From Nitrospinaceae bacterium (lineage in GTDB: Bacteria; Nitrospinota_A; UBA7883; JAJDBK01): a stretch of DNA of 64,000 bases. Below the pieces are notes generated by a model. It was not told the origin of the DNA, ran no database searches, and saw only the letters and a program-made list of their open reading frames with translations. Positions 53,608-62,804 of the stretch are shown here, in pieces (the stretch's first letter is position 1; each line of letters opens with the position of its first letter). The DNA lies in NCBI GenBank assembly GCA_029261405.1, contig JAJDBK010000011.1, forward strand, positions 124,001-188,000. Reading direction: 5' to 3'. Made by a program: the position numbers and the translations under genes.

Positions 53608-54900
53608 TTATCTGTGGTGTATCGGAACGTAATCCCTTTTTGCGTGACCCACATAGAGCTGGCGCGGTCGACCGATCTTCATAGCCGGGTCAGCGGTCAT
53701 TTCATTCCACTGACTGATCCAGCCTACACACCTTCCGATGGTGAAAACCACAGTGAACATGTTTGTGGGAATGCCGATGGCCCGCTGAATGATTCCGGAA
53801 TAGAAATCGACGTTCGGGTAGAGTTTTTTGCTTATAAAATAGTCGTCCTTCAGGGCTATCTCTTCGAGTTTCAGCGCGATATCAAACAACGGATCGTCTA
53901 CTTTCATATCTTCGAGAACATCGTAGCAGGCTTTCCTGATGATGGCCGCGCGAGGATCGTAATTCTTGTAGACACGGTGACCGAACCCCATAAGCCGGAA
54001 CGGGTCGTTGGAATCCTTGGCCTTTTTGACATATTTGTCGATATGCGACACATCTCCGATAGTGCTGAGCATGTTTATGACAGCCTCGTTGGCGCCTCCG
54101 TGAGCCGGACCCCACAAGGCGCCCACACCGGCGGAGATACCGGCGAATGGATTGGCCTGGGATGACCCGGCGAGGCGGACCGTGGAGGTGGATGCGTTCT
54201 GTTCGTGGTCGGCGTGCAACAGGAATATAAGGTCAAGCGCCTTTGCGGCGGAAGGATTTATCTCATAATCTTCCGATGGGAAAGAGTACATCATATGCAG
54301 GAAGTTCTCGGAGTAGGAGAGGCTGTTCTTCGGGTAGGCAAACGGCTCCCCCCTGGAGAAACGGTAGGCCCATGCGGCTATCGTCGGCAGTTTGGCTATG
54401 AGTCTGTGTGCCGATATCTCCCTGTGGGTGGGATTTCTGATGTCGAGCGAATCGTGGTAGAAAGCGGAGAGCGCGCCTACGACTCCAACCATGACCGCCA
54501 TCGGGTGGGCGTCTCTTCTGAAACCGGAATAGAAATCCTTTAACCCTTCATGGAGCATGGTGTGATGTGTGATCATATCCTCGAAATTGGTCAGTTCATT
54601 ATCGAGAGGCAATTCTCCGTAGAGGAGCAGGTAACAGACTTCCAGGAACGAGCTGTGTTCCGCTAGCTGGTCGATAGGGTATCCCCTGTATAACAGGATC
54701 CCCTTTTCTCCGTCGATGAATGTGATCTTGCTCTCGCAAGAGCCGGTGGCGACGAAACCGGGATCGTATGTAAACATGCCAAGCTCCTGGTAGAGCTTCC
54801 CGATATCCATGAGGGGAGGGCCATGAGTTCCGCGTTTGATCGGAACTTCTATGCTTTTCCCCGTGGAGTTGTCTATGATGGTGACTGTATCTTTGCCCAT
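53608..54900 (-). CDS. gltA: Citrate synthase
   Basis: 430 residues, type II (GltA) length with the N-terminal beta-rich extension ([20 protein letters not shown]). The catalytic residues are in [20 protein letters not shown] (His), [14 protein letters not shown] (His) and [20 protein letters not shown] (Asp). It condenses oxaloacetate and acetyl-CoA at the start of the TCA cycle. It is on its own on the - strand; the CDGSH protein gene lies 29 bp upstream on the same strand and may be co-transcribed. Confidence 0.97.
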   Translation of the reverse strand: MGKDTVTIIDNSTGKSIEVPIKRGTHGPPLMDIGKLYQELGMFTYDPGFVATGSCESKITFIDGEKGILLYRGYPIDQLAEHSSFLEVCYLLLYGELPLDNELTNFEDMITHHTMLHEGLKDFYSGFRRDAHPMAVMVGVVGALSAFYHDSLDIRNPTHREISAHRLIAKLPTIAAWAYRFSRGEPFAYPKNSLSYSENFLHMMYSFPSEDYEINPSAAKALDLIFLLHADHEQNASTSTVRLAGSSQANPFAGISAGVGALWGPAHGGANEAVINMLSTIGDVSHIDKYVKKAKDSNDPFRLMGFGHRVYKNYDPRAAIIRKACYDVLEDMKVDDPLFDIALKLEEIALKDDYFISKKLYPNVDFYSGIIQRAIGIPTNMFTVVFTIGRCVGWISQWNEMTADPAMKIGRPRQLYVGHAKRDYVPIHHR

Positions 54901-54929
54901 GCCCTGTTCTCCCTGGTAACCGTTTGATA

Positions 54930-55172
54930 TTATGGAAGTTTCGTGTGCGCGCCGTCACAAAACGGAGGCGTTTGAGTATGCTTGCACATGCACCACGGCG
55001 CTTTCCCGCTTTCGGTGATTTTCACCTCTTTGGGAGCGAGACCGGTTCCTTTGTGGGAGCCGTCACAAAACGGCTGATTCGAGGAGCGTCCACATGCGCA
55101 CCACCAATATGTTCCCGGTTCCACGTCTTGTACGAGAGGCCCTTTGCCCGCTACAACTGGTTCTTCAGCCAT
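54930..55172 (-). CDS. Tandem CDGSH iron-sulfur protein
   Basis: 80 residues with two CDGSH-type motifs: [16 protein letters not shown] and [16 protein letters not shown]. Each supplies three Cys and one His to a [2Fe-2S] cluster, as in mitoNEET-type folds. Small tandem-CDGSH proteins of this kind are usually soluble. They may store or transfer clusters or act in redox sensing. There is no signal peptide. It sits next to gltA and may be in one transcript with it. Confidence 0.93.
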   Translation of the reverse strand: MAEEPVVAGKGPLVQDVEPGTYWWCACGRSSNQPFCDGSHKGTGLAPKEVKITESGKAPWCMCKHTQTPPFCDGAHTKLP

Positions 55173-55308
55173 GATAAATCCCCTTTTTAAAGTTAGCGTA
55201 TATCATACCTCAATAAAACGACTCTAACATACAGATAATATGGGCCAATAGTTGCGAATAAACCTCTGGTCGGATAGAGTTGACCGCTTTAACGATAATT
55301 GAAACCGG

Positions 55309-55848
55309 ATGCGCCTCCTCAAGATATTAATAAAGTCTGTAGACAACCTGTCCGAATGGACCGGCGGGATTGTGTCGTGGCTTGTGGTTTTGCTCACCTT
55401 CGTGACCTTCTACGACGTTGTGGCGAGGTATCTCCTGAAATCGGGATCTGTCGGCATTCAGGAGATGGAGTGGCACCTTTTTGCGTTGATCTTTCTCTTG
55501 AGCGCCGGATGGACGTTAAAACATAAAGCCCATGTCAGGGTCGATATCTTCTACGCCAAACTTTCCCGAAAAGGGAAGGCTATCGTCGATATCGGTGGGG
55601 CGCTCTTCCTGCTACTCCCGTTCTCGATACTGATTATCTACACCTCCCTCGATTTCGTCGTCAACTCGTGGTCTGTGCGGGAAGGGTCGGGCGATCCGGG
55701 TGGTTTGCCCGCCAGATACCTGATAAAAGCGATGATACCTGTCGGATTTGCCCTGCTCGCTCTTCAGGGAGTCTCTGAACTGCTACGAAATATATCCATA
55801 CTGGTGGAAGGGGATGATATCAGCGGGAAGGAGGCGACAAAATCTTGA
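55309..55848 (+). CDS. dctQ: TRAP transporter small permease (DctQ)
   Basis: 179 residues with four hydrophobic helices and the DctQ elements TFVTFYDVVARYLLKSG, GIQEMEWHLFALIFLLSAGW and KAHVRVDIFYAKLSRKGKAI. It is the four-helix partner of DctM in a sodium-driven TRAP transporter. The stop overlaps the TTG start of dctM (TTGA). There is no DctP substrate-binding protein next to it, so the ligand is unknown. Confidence 0.93.
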   Translation: MRLLKILIKSVDNLSEWTGGIVSWLVVLLTFVTFYDVVARYLLKSGSVGIQEMEWHLFALIFLLSAGWTLKHKAHVRVDIFYAKLSRKGKAIVDIGGALFLLLPFSILIIYTSLDFVVNSWSVREGSGDPGGLPARYLIKAMIPVGFALLALQGVSELLRNISILVEGDDISGKEATKS

Positions 55849-57185
55849 CCGAAGAGTATCTTCCGCTCATGATGGTCGGAACGCTCTTCGTGGCGCTCAT
55901 GGCCGGTTATCCGGTGGCGTTTACCCTGGGGGGCGTGGCGCTTTTATTCGGATGGATCGGTTTCGGGTTCGATTTCTTCTTTCTGCTTCCGTTGCGGATA
56001 TGGGGAATCATGACCAATTTCACCTTGCTGGCGGTTCCGCTGTTCGTCTTCATGGGTGTACTGTTGGAACGATCCGGCCTCGCCGAGGACCTGCTCGAGA
56101 CCATGGGGCTGTTGTTCGGAAAGGTACGAGGCGGGCTGGCCATCTCCGTCGTGGTGGTAGGCGCGTTGCTTGCCGCTTCCACCGGCATCGTCGGAGCTAC
56201 GGTGGTCACCATGGGTTATCTGGCCTTGCCGACCATGCTGAAAAGAAACTACCAACCGGAGCTTGCCACAGGCGTAATCACCTCCGCTGGCACTCTGGGT
56301 CAGATCATCCCGCCATCCATCATTCTCGTAATTTTAGGGGATATCATCAACGTGCCGGTCGGGGAGCTTTTTCTGGCCGCTGTAGTTCCCGGTTTTACGC
56401 TGGTTTTCATGTATATCGTCTGGATCATTTTTATTTCGGCCATAAAACCGGAACTAGCGCCCGCTATCCCGGTGGAAGAGAGGGCGAAAACATCCGGGGT
56501 AAAACTTTTCAAAAGGGTTCTGCTGGCCCTGCTTCCCCCCCTTGCCCTGATGACCTCTGTTTTAGGTTCGATATTCATGGGGATAGCAAGCCCCACCGAA
56601 TCGGCCGCCATGGGTGGTATAGGCGCCGCTCTGCTCGCTTTTTCCCACGGCAAACTCTCATTTAAAACTGTGCGGGAATCAGCGGAGGTGACCACCAGGC
56701 TGACCTCCATGATATTTATTATCCTCATCGGCGCAACGACTTTTGGTCTCGTATTCAGAGGTCTGGGCGGGGACGATCTCATACGCGAATTCCTCAGCTC
56801 GGAAGCGATCGGAGAGAATCAGGCGCTCTTTATGGTCATGGCGGCTCTCTTCCTGCTTGGGTTTTTTCTCGATTTTATCGAGATAACATTTATCGTTATT
56901 CCGATAGTCGCCCCGATAATGGTCGATCTGGGATTCGACCCGGTCTGGTTCGCCATTCTGGTGGCCATGAACCTGCAAACATCTTTTTTGACGCCCCCGT
57001 TCGGTTTCTCGCTCTTCTACCTGAAAGGGGTGGCTCCGCCATCGATCACCACAGGAGTGTTATACCGGGGTGCAATCCCATTTGTGATAATTCAGGTCGT
57101 GACTATTACGGCCCTGATTTTTTTCCCCGATCTCGTCTTATGGCTTCCGGGAATTGTAAACGAGGCGATGTTTAGCGCCAGGTAA
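55845..57185 (+). CDS. dctM: TRAP transporter large permease (DctM)
   Basis: 446 residues from a TTG at 55845. About 12 helices, with the DctM/YiaN elements LLAVPLFVFMGVLLERSGLA, ASTGIVGATVVTMGYLALPT, TSAGTLGQIIPPSIILVILG, AISSPTESAAMGGIGAALLA-type repeat (SPTESAAMGG) and LQTSFLTPPFGFSLFYLKGV. It forms the translocation pathway for an organic acid or other small molecule using the sodium gradient. Convergent with the small membrane protein gene at 57529, only 2 bp away. Confidence 0.94.
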   Translation: MTEEYLPLMMVGTLFVALMAGYPVAFTLGGVALLFGWIGFGFDFFFLLPLRIWGIMTNFTLLAVPLFVFMGVLLERSGLAEDLLETMGLLFGKVRGGLAISVVVVGALLAASTGIVGATVVTMGYLALPTMLKRNYQPELATGVITSAGTLGQIIPPSIILVILGDIINVPVGELFLAAVVPGFTLVFMYIVWIIFISAIKPELAPAIPVEERAKTSGVKLFKRVLLALLPPLALMTSVLGSIFMGIASPTESAAMGGIGAALLAFSHGKLSFKTVRESAEVTTRLTSMIFIILIGATTFGLVFRGLGGDDLIREFLSSEAIGENQALFMVMAALFLLGFFLDFIEITFIVIPIVAPIMVDLGFDPVWFAILVAMNLQTSFLTPPFGFSLFYLKGVAPPSITTGVLYRGAIPFVIIQVVTITALIFFPDLVLWLPGIVNEAMFSAR

Positions 57186-57187
57186 TT

Positions 57188-57529
57188 TTATTTTCCGCCA
57201 AAATTAAATTTCGACAAACCAGATAATGTAATCACCAGCGCGCCTAACCCTGTACCCATAATCGGAGTTGGCATGGCAGTAAGAACGCCTGAGAAGACTC
57301 CTTTGCTGACCCCCTCGCCATAAGTGTCGTCATCGAGAAATATCTGTATGGAGGAGACAGAAACCGTAGTTATCATCAGCAGAATCAATGCAACCGGAAA
57401 TGTTCCCAGACCCAGGGTAACGGCGTTCGCCCCCCAAAAGATCATATCGAGAAATATTATGATTACTCCGCTGAACGGATGAAGATTGATCCTGCTTCGT
57501 TTGGAGTTTTTTGCTTTGTCCTCGTCCAC
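57188..57529 (-). CDS. Small membrane protein of unknown function
   Basis: 113 residues. A basic N-terminal tail (KAKNSKRSRINLHP) is followed by hydrophobic segments GVIIIFLDMIFWGANAVTLG and FPVALILLMITTVSVSSIQI, an acidic loop (FLDDDTYGEGVSKG) and a glycine-rich last helix (GVLTAMPTPIMGTGLGALVI). Its start abuts the nrnA stop directly, so it is the last gene of the aroE-pilT-nrnA operon. I do not recognise a family. Confidence 0.75.
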   Translation of the reverse strand: MDEDKAKNSKRSRINLHPFSGVIIIFLDMIFWGANAVTLGLGTFPVALILLMITTVSVSSIQIFLDDDTYGEGVSKGVFSGVLTAMPTPIMGTGLGALVITLSGLSKFNFGGK

Positions 57530-58501
57530 TTAGAGGCGTTCTTTTACAGCTTTGACAAGTTTCTTTATAGCTGTAGAAAGGTCTTCTTCTATAGTGCATC
57601 CAGCGGCTTTGGAGTGACCGCCCCCGCCTAACGTGTTGGCAAGGCGGTTGACATCGAAATCGTTTTTTGATCTGAGGCTTGCGCGTGTGACCCCCGGTTT
57701 TACTTCGCGCAACAGTGCGGCTACCTCCACGCCCCGGATAGCTAAAGCATGGTTTACGAATCCTTCCGTATCGACCTTTTTCCACTCCTCGCTCGTCACG
57801 AACTCGTGGGAGTAGCAGGCGGTAGCCATCTTTCCCCCTAAATGAAGCTTAATGGAGTTGATCATCCTGCCCAGAGCCATGGTGGTCTCAATGGTGTTGT
57901 GATAGAAGAGCCGTTCGGTAATATTATTCGGATCGGCGCCAGCTTTCACAAGTTCCGAGGCTATTCTCAAAACCGTGTGCGACGTGTTGGAGAAGCGGAA
58001 CCTGCCGGTATCGACAATTATTCCCGTATACAAGTATTCGGAGCAATCCTTGTCGGGTGACAGACCCATTGCCGTAATGATGTTGTATACAAGCTCGCAC
58101 GACGAGGAGGCGCTCTCATTGATATATCTCGCTGTTCCCTCCGGTTGGTCTGTGGGATGGTGGTCGATAATCAGGATTTCGGCGTTATCCGATATCAGCG
58201 ACTTTACGGCTCCCAGTCTTTCGGTATGGGGAGCGTCGGCTACTATCACGGTGTCGTAAGGCGCGACATTTCCGGCTTCCTCCGACATGCGTCCCACCCA
58301 CTGGTAGTTTGCAAGAAAACCGAGGGTCTCAGGTGGTTCAGACTCGATGATGATATCCGCATCGACCCCTCTTTGACTCAAAGCCCACTTTAACGCCAAA
58401 ACAGCGCCGATCCCGTCACCATCCGGGTTTACATGAGTCGATACCAGAATGCGACTTCGGCCTTCTATAAACCGGATTGCTGGATCGGGAGAATCAGACA
58501 T
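57530..58501 (-). CDS. nrnA: DHH-family oligoribonuclease / pAp phosphatase (NrnA)
   Basis: 323 residues from the ATG at 58501; a start at 58513 would add four residues. DHH motifs: STHVNPDGDGIGAVLALKWA, VIVADAPHTERL and ILIIDHHPTDQPEGT, then TGIIVDTGRFRFSNTSHTVL. The C-terminal DHHA1 domain ends GGGGHSKAAGCTIEEDLSTA. It degrades nanoRNA dinucleotides and dephosphorylates pAp. It lies 2 bp after pilT. In species lacking Orn this is the enzyme that clears pGpG, so it may end c-di-GMP signals in a pilus-bearing cell. Confidence 0.93.
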   Translation of the reverse strand: MSDSPDPAIRFIEGRSRILVSTHVNPDGDGIGAVLALKWALSQRGVDADIIIESEPPETLGFLANYQWVGRMSEEAGNVAPYDTVIVADAPHTERLGAVKSLISDNAEILIIDHHPTDQPEGTARYINESASSSCELVYNIITAMGLSPDKDCSEYLYTGIIVDTGRFRFSNTSHTVLRIASELVKAGADPNNITERLFYHNTIETTMALGRMINSIKLHLGGKMATACYSHEFVTSEEWKKVDTEGFVNHALAIRGVEVAALLREVKPGVTRASLRSKNDFDVNRLANTLGGGGHSKAAGCTIEEDLSTAIKKLVKAVKERL

Positions 58502-58503
58502 TT

Positions 58504-59580
58504 TTACCCCCAAACGTCGGGCGCCTCCTTGAGGAACTGGACGAACCGGCTCTTCTCTACCGCCTTGGTATACGCCTCTTCAGCGGATACCCATCCTTTT
58601 TGCAGAAGATCGAGAATAGCGTCGTCGAGCGATTGCATTCCGAATTTCTTGCCTGTCTGGATTACCGACGGTAGCTGGAATGTCTTGCTTTCGCGGATAA
58701 GGTTGCCGACGGCTGGTGTGCAGACGAGAACCTCAAGAGCCGCGCATCGACCCCGTTTGTCGATTCGTTTGAACAGGTTCTGGGCTATAACGGCTCTAAG
58801 GGATTCGGACAGGGTGGTCCGTACCTGCGCCTGCTGGGAGGAGGGGAAAACGTCGATGACACGATCAACGGTCTTTGCCGCCGACTGGGTGTGCAACGTT
58901 CCGAAAACCAGATGGCCTGTTGAGGCGGCCTCAAGGGCCAGCGCGATGGTTTCAAGGTCGCGCATCTCACCGACCATGATGATATCGGGATCTTCGCGCA
59001 ACGCCCCGCGTAAGGCGGCCGAGAAAGATTTCGTATGGGTACCCACCTCCCGGTGGTTGACTACACATTCCCGCGACAGATGAACAAACTCTATCGGGTC
59101 TTCAACAGTCAGGATATGGTCTTTTCTGGTCTTGTTGGCGTGATCGACTATGGCGGCCAAGGTTGTGGATTTTCCCGAACCGGTCGGGCCGGTCACGAGA
59201 ACCAGACCTTGCGGCAGTGAGGCTATCTTGGTGAAGATCGAGGGGAGACCGAGTTGCTCGGCGGTAAGTATCTCTGAGGGGATGGCCCGGAACACGGCGC
59301 CGATCCCGTTTTTCTGCATGAAAAAGTTGGCCCTGTACCGGCTCATTCCTGGAATCTCGTAACCGAAATCGAGGTCGCCAGACTCTTCAAAAGTCTTGAC
59401 TTTATCTTCCGGCGTGATCTCGTACAGCATCGCCTGGAGTTCTTCGTTTTCGAGAACCTTGTATTTGACCCGTTCCATGTCACCGTGGATACGCAGGACA
59501 GGTTGCTGTCCCGACACAAGGTGAAGGTCGGATGCCTCCTGCTCGAACATTAGCTTGAAGAAAGCGTCAATCTTGGCCAT
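58504..59580 (-). CDS. pilT: Twitching motility ATPase PilT
   Basis: 358 residues, the usual PilT size. PAS-like N-terminus (ASDLHLVSGQQPVLRIHGDM), Walker A GPTGSGKST (131-139), Asp box (ILTVEDPIEFVH), Walker B (DPDIIMVGEMRDLETIALAL) and His box (GHLVFGTLHTQSAAKTVDRV). The C-terminal helix TPAVGNLIRESKTFQLPSVI is close to the AIRNLIRE motif of retraction ATPases, and there is no zinc tetracysteine module. It powers pilus retraction, but no pilus structural genes occur here, so those must be elsewhere. It overlaps aroE by 14 bp. Confidence 0.95.
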   Translation of the reverse strand: MAKIDAFFKLMFEQEASDLHLVSGQQPVLRIHGDMERVKYKVLENEELQAMLYEITPEDKVKTFEESGDLDFGYEIPGMSRYRANFFMQKNGIGAVFRAIPSEILTAEQLGLPSIFTKIASLPQGLVLVTGPTGSGKSTTLAAIVDHANKTRKDHILTVEDPIEFVHLSRECVVNHREVGTHTKSFSAALRGALREDPDIIMVGEMRDLETIALALEAASTGHLVFGTLHTQSAAKTVDRVIDVFPSSQQAQVRTTLSESLRAVIAQNLFKRIDKRGRCAALEVLVCTPAVGNLIRESKTFQLPSVIQTGKKFGMQSLDDAILDLLQKGWVSAEEAYTKAVEKSRFVQFLKEAPDVWG

Positions 59581-60445
59581 GCTTGTTCTCCGCCTTTAAT
59601 CTGTCCATTAGCTTTTTACGAACTTTAACCGCCGGAAATTCTTTTCCAGTCCATAAATTAAACGCCTTGCTACCCTGATGTATCAACATCCACAAGCCGT
59701 CGACCGTTTTGGCCCCCTTTTCCCTGGCAATCCTCAACAGCTTTGTATCGAGCGGTTTATATACGAGGTCAACTACCATGCTCTCCGGTCGAATATCAGT
59801 CGCCCAGGGCAAGGTTGAATTCACGTCAAAACCTTGCATACCGAGCGTGGAGGCATTCACAATTATATCGGCCTCATTGAACGATTCAATGGTTTTATTC
59901 GATTCCTGTTCATACGCCTCCACATCAACGGAGGGAAACGCCGTTAAAATTTGGGTGGCAAGTCTCTTTGCTTTCTCCGTTGTGCGGTTACAAAGGGTCA
60001 GCCGTGACACCCCGTCCCGGGCTAGACCGATAGCCACAGCTCTTGCGGCGCCACCACATCCATACACAAATACCGACTTGCCATGAACATCCTCACAGCC
60101 ACCGCTCCGCAGAGACTCCATGAAACCGTAAACGTCGGTATTGTACCCTGTCAGATTTCCGTCCCGGTTGACGATGGTGTTTACCGCCTGGGTAAGTCTG
60201 GCTTCTTCGGAGATATCGTCCAGATACTTCATTACCGCCACCTTGTGCGGAGTGGTGACGTTCAAACCATCTATCCGTAAGGCTCTGACCCCGTCTATCG
60301 CCTTGCCAAGGTTTTCCGGAAGGACCTCGTAAGCGCAGTACGAAAGGTCCACGTCGCAAAGCGATCCGGCTGTAATGTGCAACGCGGGGGAGAGAGAATG
60401 GCCTATGGGGTGACCAATAACACAAAACGAAATCGGTTTCGACAC
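59567..60445 (-). CDS. aroE: Shikimate dehydrogenase
   Basis: 292 residues. The N-terminal substrate domain has GHSLSPALHITAG, LNVTTPHKVAVMKYLDDIS (catalytic Lys) and TQAVNTIV followed by GYNTDVYGFMESLRSGG (catalytic Asp). The NADP-binding domain has VFVYGCGGAARAVAIGLARD and IVNASTLGMQG. It reduces 3-dehydroshikimate in aromatic amino acid synthesis. It overlaps pilT by 14 bp and follows the deacetylase gene by 36 bp. Confidence 0.95.
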   Translation of the reverse strand: MSKPISFCVIGHPIGHSLSPALHITAGSLCDVDLSYCAYEVLPENLGKAIDGVRALRIDGLNVTTPHKVAVMKYLDDISEEARLTQAVNTIVNRDGNLTGYNTDVYGFMESLRSGGCEDVHGKSVFVYGCGGAARAVAIGLARDGVSRLTLCNRTTEKAKRLATQILTAFPSVDVEAYEQESNKTIESFNEADIIVNASTLGMQGFDVNSTLPWATDIRPESMVVDLVYKPLDTKLLRIAREKGAKTVDGLWMLIHQGSKAFNLWTGKEFPAVKVRKKLMDRLKAENKHGQD

Positions 60446-60481
60446 TACTTTATTCCGCTACTGTTTATTAAAAAGGGCATT

Positions 60482-61486
60482 TTAACCTCTGAAATGATCG
60501 AAAGAGGGGAAAACGTTACCTTTCGACTTCGCCTCGATAAACTCTTCCAGCTTTTTTAACGAATATCTGGTAGTCGCTTTCGGGTGACCGATAAGGACGA
60601 GATTCACGTCATCCGGGTCGTTATCAAAACCAATATGCCTGTCGAAGGCTTTCGAGAGGAGGGACGCCTTGTAACCATCAATGGAGACCACCGACCTTGT
60701 GAAAGTAAACATCTTCTGTAACAGGTCGGATCGGGAGTGTTTTGTTGTTGTCCCTTTTCCGAAACTTGAGAACTCCTCTTTTTTAAACCGCTGGGCCAGA
60801 GCGTATCTGTAATAGAAAAAGGGGGAGAGCGGAATTGATGAGATAGGAACCTCGGTAAAGTAGCCATCGTTCTTCTCCACCAGCGGGTCGTTCCCGAATT
60901 TCCAGTGGCTCTTCATGTCGGGCGCATTGATAAAGTCGTATGAATGGGTTTTTGAATGCCGTAATCCGCCCGGATATACGGAACTGTCGAGCCACAACCC
61001 GTTATTTCTGAGCGGTTCCATTAACCGGTCAAACGGTTGCAAACACCAACCACCAGCCCGGTGGGCGAAGACATTATCGCCGACGACAGATGCCAGACGC
61101 TCCCTGTTTCTGGTGACAATTTCGCTTATTTCATCGTCGGGAAAATCGAAGAGGCTAAACCTGCTATTATCAACGATCCAGCGGTCACCATCGTAATAAC
61201 AGTCGGCCCAACTCGGATGGATATGAAGCTGGACGCTGTGTCCGGCTTTCCTGACTTCCTCAAGCTGGTTTGTTACCCGGAAGAGATCATTTTGCAATGC
61301 GGGGAAATTTTTGGCGTATTCATCAAGCTTGAGCAGGTACCCGGTATCGACAAAGAAGGTGAGGCCGACCCCATGTTTTTCGGCCAGCCTGATGAATTCC
61401 ATGGTCGGCTCAATCAAACAGTCGGAGGCGCCACCTGTTCTTTCACCGAAATACAGTTCATAATCAAGGGTGATAAATATCTTCAT
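60482..61486 (-). CDS. Polysaccharide deacetylase-like protein
   Basis: 334 residues. The NodB-like fold is suggested by KIFITLDYELYFGERTGGAS (Asp/Glu near the start), VGLTFFVDTGYLLKLDEYAK, HSVQLHIHPSWADCYYDGDR (metal His pair) and NVFAHRAGGWCLQPFDRLME. The usual D-D of the first motif is replaced by LDYE. It probably deacetylates a glycan or peptidoglycan-linked sugar, without a signal peptide, so the substrate may be on the cytoplasmic face. The last 4 bp of the upstream wecG-like gene overlap its start. It differs from the degenerate deacetylase-like region at 9422. Confidence 0.75.
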   Translation of the reverse strand: MKIFITLDYELYFGERTGGASDCLIEPTMEFIRLAEKHGVGLTFFVDTGYLLKLDEYAKNFPALQNDLFRVTNQLEEVRKAGHSVQLHIHPSWADCYYDGDRWIVDNSRFSLFDFPDDEISEIVTRNRERLASVVGDNVFAHRAGGWCLQPFDRLMEPLRNNGLWLDSSVYPGGLRHSKTHSYDFINAPDMKSHWKFGNDPLVEKNDGYFTEVPISSIPLSPFFYYRYALAQRFKKEEFSSFGKGTTTKHSRSDLLQKMFTFTRSVVSIDGYKASLLSKAFDRHIGFDNDPDDVNLVLIGHPKATTRYSLKKLEEFIEAKSKGNVFPSFDHFRG

Positions 61487-62232
61487 GAACTATCAGGTTT
61501 TCTCTTTGTAAAAAACTCCTCCAGTACCATCTTGACGAAAATCGCGTTTTTCACAAAAGACCTTTTCCACATACGGCGCGGCTCCAGCCAGAAACGGTGC
61601 AACCATTCGAGGCATAACCGTTGCATAATAACCGGCGCCCGTGTTGTTTTTCCGGCCACAACGTCGAAACTGCCGCCTACTCCCATGGTGAACGGAACTT
61701 TCATCTTGTCGAGCCATCGCGCAAGAAATACCTCTTTTTTCGGTGTTGGCATGGCTACGAAGAGGATATCGGCGGAACTTTCCATTATGTCACGGGCTAT
61801 CGACTCCTCATCCTCTTTCTTAAAGTAGCCGTTCCGGTACCCTGCTATATTGAGGAGAGGGTACTTCTTTTTGAATATACCGACGACCCGCAACACCACT
61901 TCGTCAGTACCACCGAAAAAGTATGGACGATACCCTTTGTGGGCGGAAACACGCACAAGCTCCATCATAAGATCGATACCGGCCACACGCTCAGGCGGCG
62001 GATGACCTAACAGTCGTCCGGCCAGGACAATCGATTGTCCGTCTGCGCTAACGATATCGCATCCGGCCACTGCGTCGAACAGCTCCCAGTTATCGGACAT
62101 ATCGACGACTTTGGCGGCGTTTAACGCCACATGCTGATGAGGTTTGCCGGTGGCGATCATCTCTTCCACCTTCGCGATGGTCTGCTCCATCGTAAGAAGA
62201 TCAAGTGGACATCCGAAAAACTTCGTTCTCAT
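61483..62232 (-). CDS. WecG/TagA/CpsF-family glycosyltransferase
   Basis: 249 residues: QHVALNAAKVVDMSDNWELF, AVAGCDIVSADGQSIVLAGR (catalytic Asp region), GIDLMMELVRVSAHKGYRPY, FFGGTDEVVLRVVGIFKKKY, ILFVAMPTPKKEVFLARWLD and GVGGSFDVVAGKTTRAPVIM. This is the full GT26 domain. Such enzymes add ManNAc-type sugars to a lipid-linked acceptor at the inner membrane. The C-terminal helix is basic and aromatic (EWLHRFWLEPRRMWKRSFVK), consistent with membrane binding. First gene of the operon; it overlaps the deacetylase gene by 4 bp. Confidence 0.93.
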   Translation of the reverse strand: MRTKFFGCPLDLLTMEQTIAKVEEMIATGKPHQHVALNAAKVVDMSDNWELFDAVAGCDIVSADGQSIVLAGRLLGHPPPERVAGIDLMMELVRVSAHKGYRPYFFGGTDEVVLRVVGIFKKKYPLLNIAGYRNGYFKKEDEESIARDIMESSADILFVAMPTPKKEVFLARWLDKMKVPFTMGVGGSFDVVAGKTTRAPVIMQRLCLEWLHRFWLEPRRMWKRSFVKNAIFVKMVLEEFFTKRKPDSS

Positions 62233-62399
62233 ATTCTATAAACTCACTGGAATCAGAATAAACATGTCGAAAAAAGCGGCCCCGTAATGTAAATAATAGC
62301 AGTAATCAGGTCGTTTCGGGGATTTTTGGCGCACACTTCTTTCTCCGCAGGAGTATCATGTTGAATCAATCGGGGTGTAATGCTAGACTTCCGGGCTAA

Positions 62400-62561
62400 C
62401 AGTCTGCCGGACTTGGTGATTCGTTAGTGAGTAGCGCGACTACCCCGGGTGGCTCGACCATGAGGATACGCGCTGTTTTGAGGTGAAATCGCTGTGGCCG
62501 CGCCACGATGTCGCTGTGGCCGCGCCACTTTGTAGCGGAATCATCCAAGTCCGACAGACTG
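62400..62561. repeat. Palindromic repeat element abutting tRNA-Ser
   Basis: Imperfect inverted ends at 62400-62422 and 62538-62561 match the element at 20517 over about 30 bp (CTGTCGGACTT, GATGATTC, GCTACAAA). The interior is different and contains four 13-bp palindromic motifs: GTAGCGCGACTAC (62431-62443), GTGGCTCGACCAT (62449-62461) and two GTGGCCGCGCCAC (62494-62506, 62516-62528). The last two lie in an 18-bp direct repeat (62489-62506, 62511-62528). It ends 3 bp before tRNA-Ser, so the tRNA promoter must lie in or beyond it. The 170 bp before it, down to the wecG start, shows nothing clear. Confidence 0.85.
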
Positions 62562-62564
62562 CAA

Positions 62565-62655
<91 letters not shown>

Positions 62656-62769
62656 TTTATAATGCTTATTGCGTTGAAAGATAAGTGGTTATTGTCCGGG
62701 TGTATTTCTCGGTCTTACTGATAGTCTTATCGCCATGCCAAGTTTCAAGAGATTCGCTCACGCGATTTA

Positions 62770-62798
62770 TTGTGCTTTCGCTTTATCTTCGCTATAAT
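62770..62798 (+). promoter_or_regulatory. Possible promoter of the terminase-like gene
   Basis: TTGTGC (62770-62775), a 17-bp spacer and a perfect TATAAT (62793-62798). The start site would fall at about 62805, the ATG itself, so any transcript from it would be leaderless. Confidence 0.45.
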
Positions 62799-62804
62799 GA
62801 ATCT

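Noticed and set aside
55748-56665. A 305-codon + strand frame overlapping dctQ and dctM
   Set aside because: It is the wrong frame of two well-conserved TRAP genes and is Gly/Arg/His-rich.
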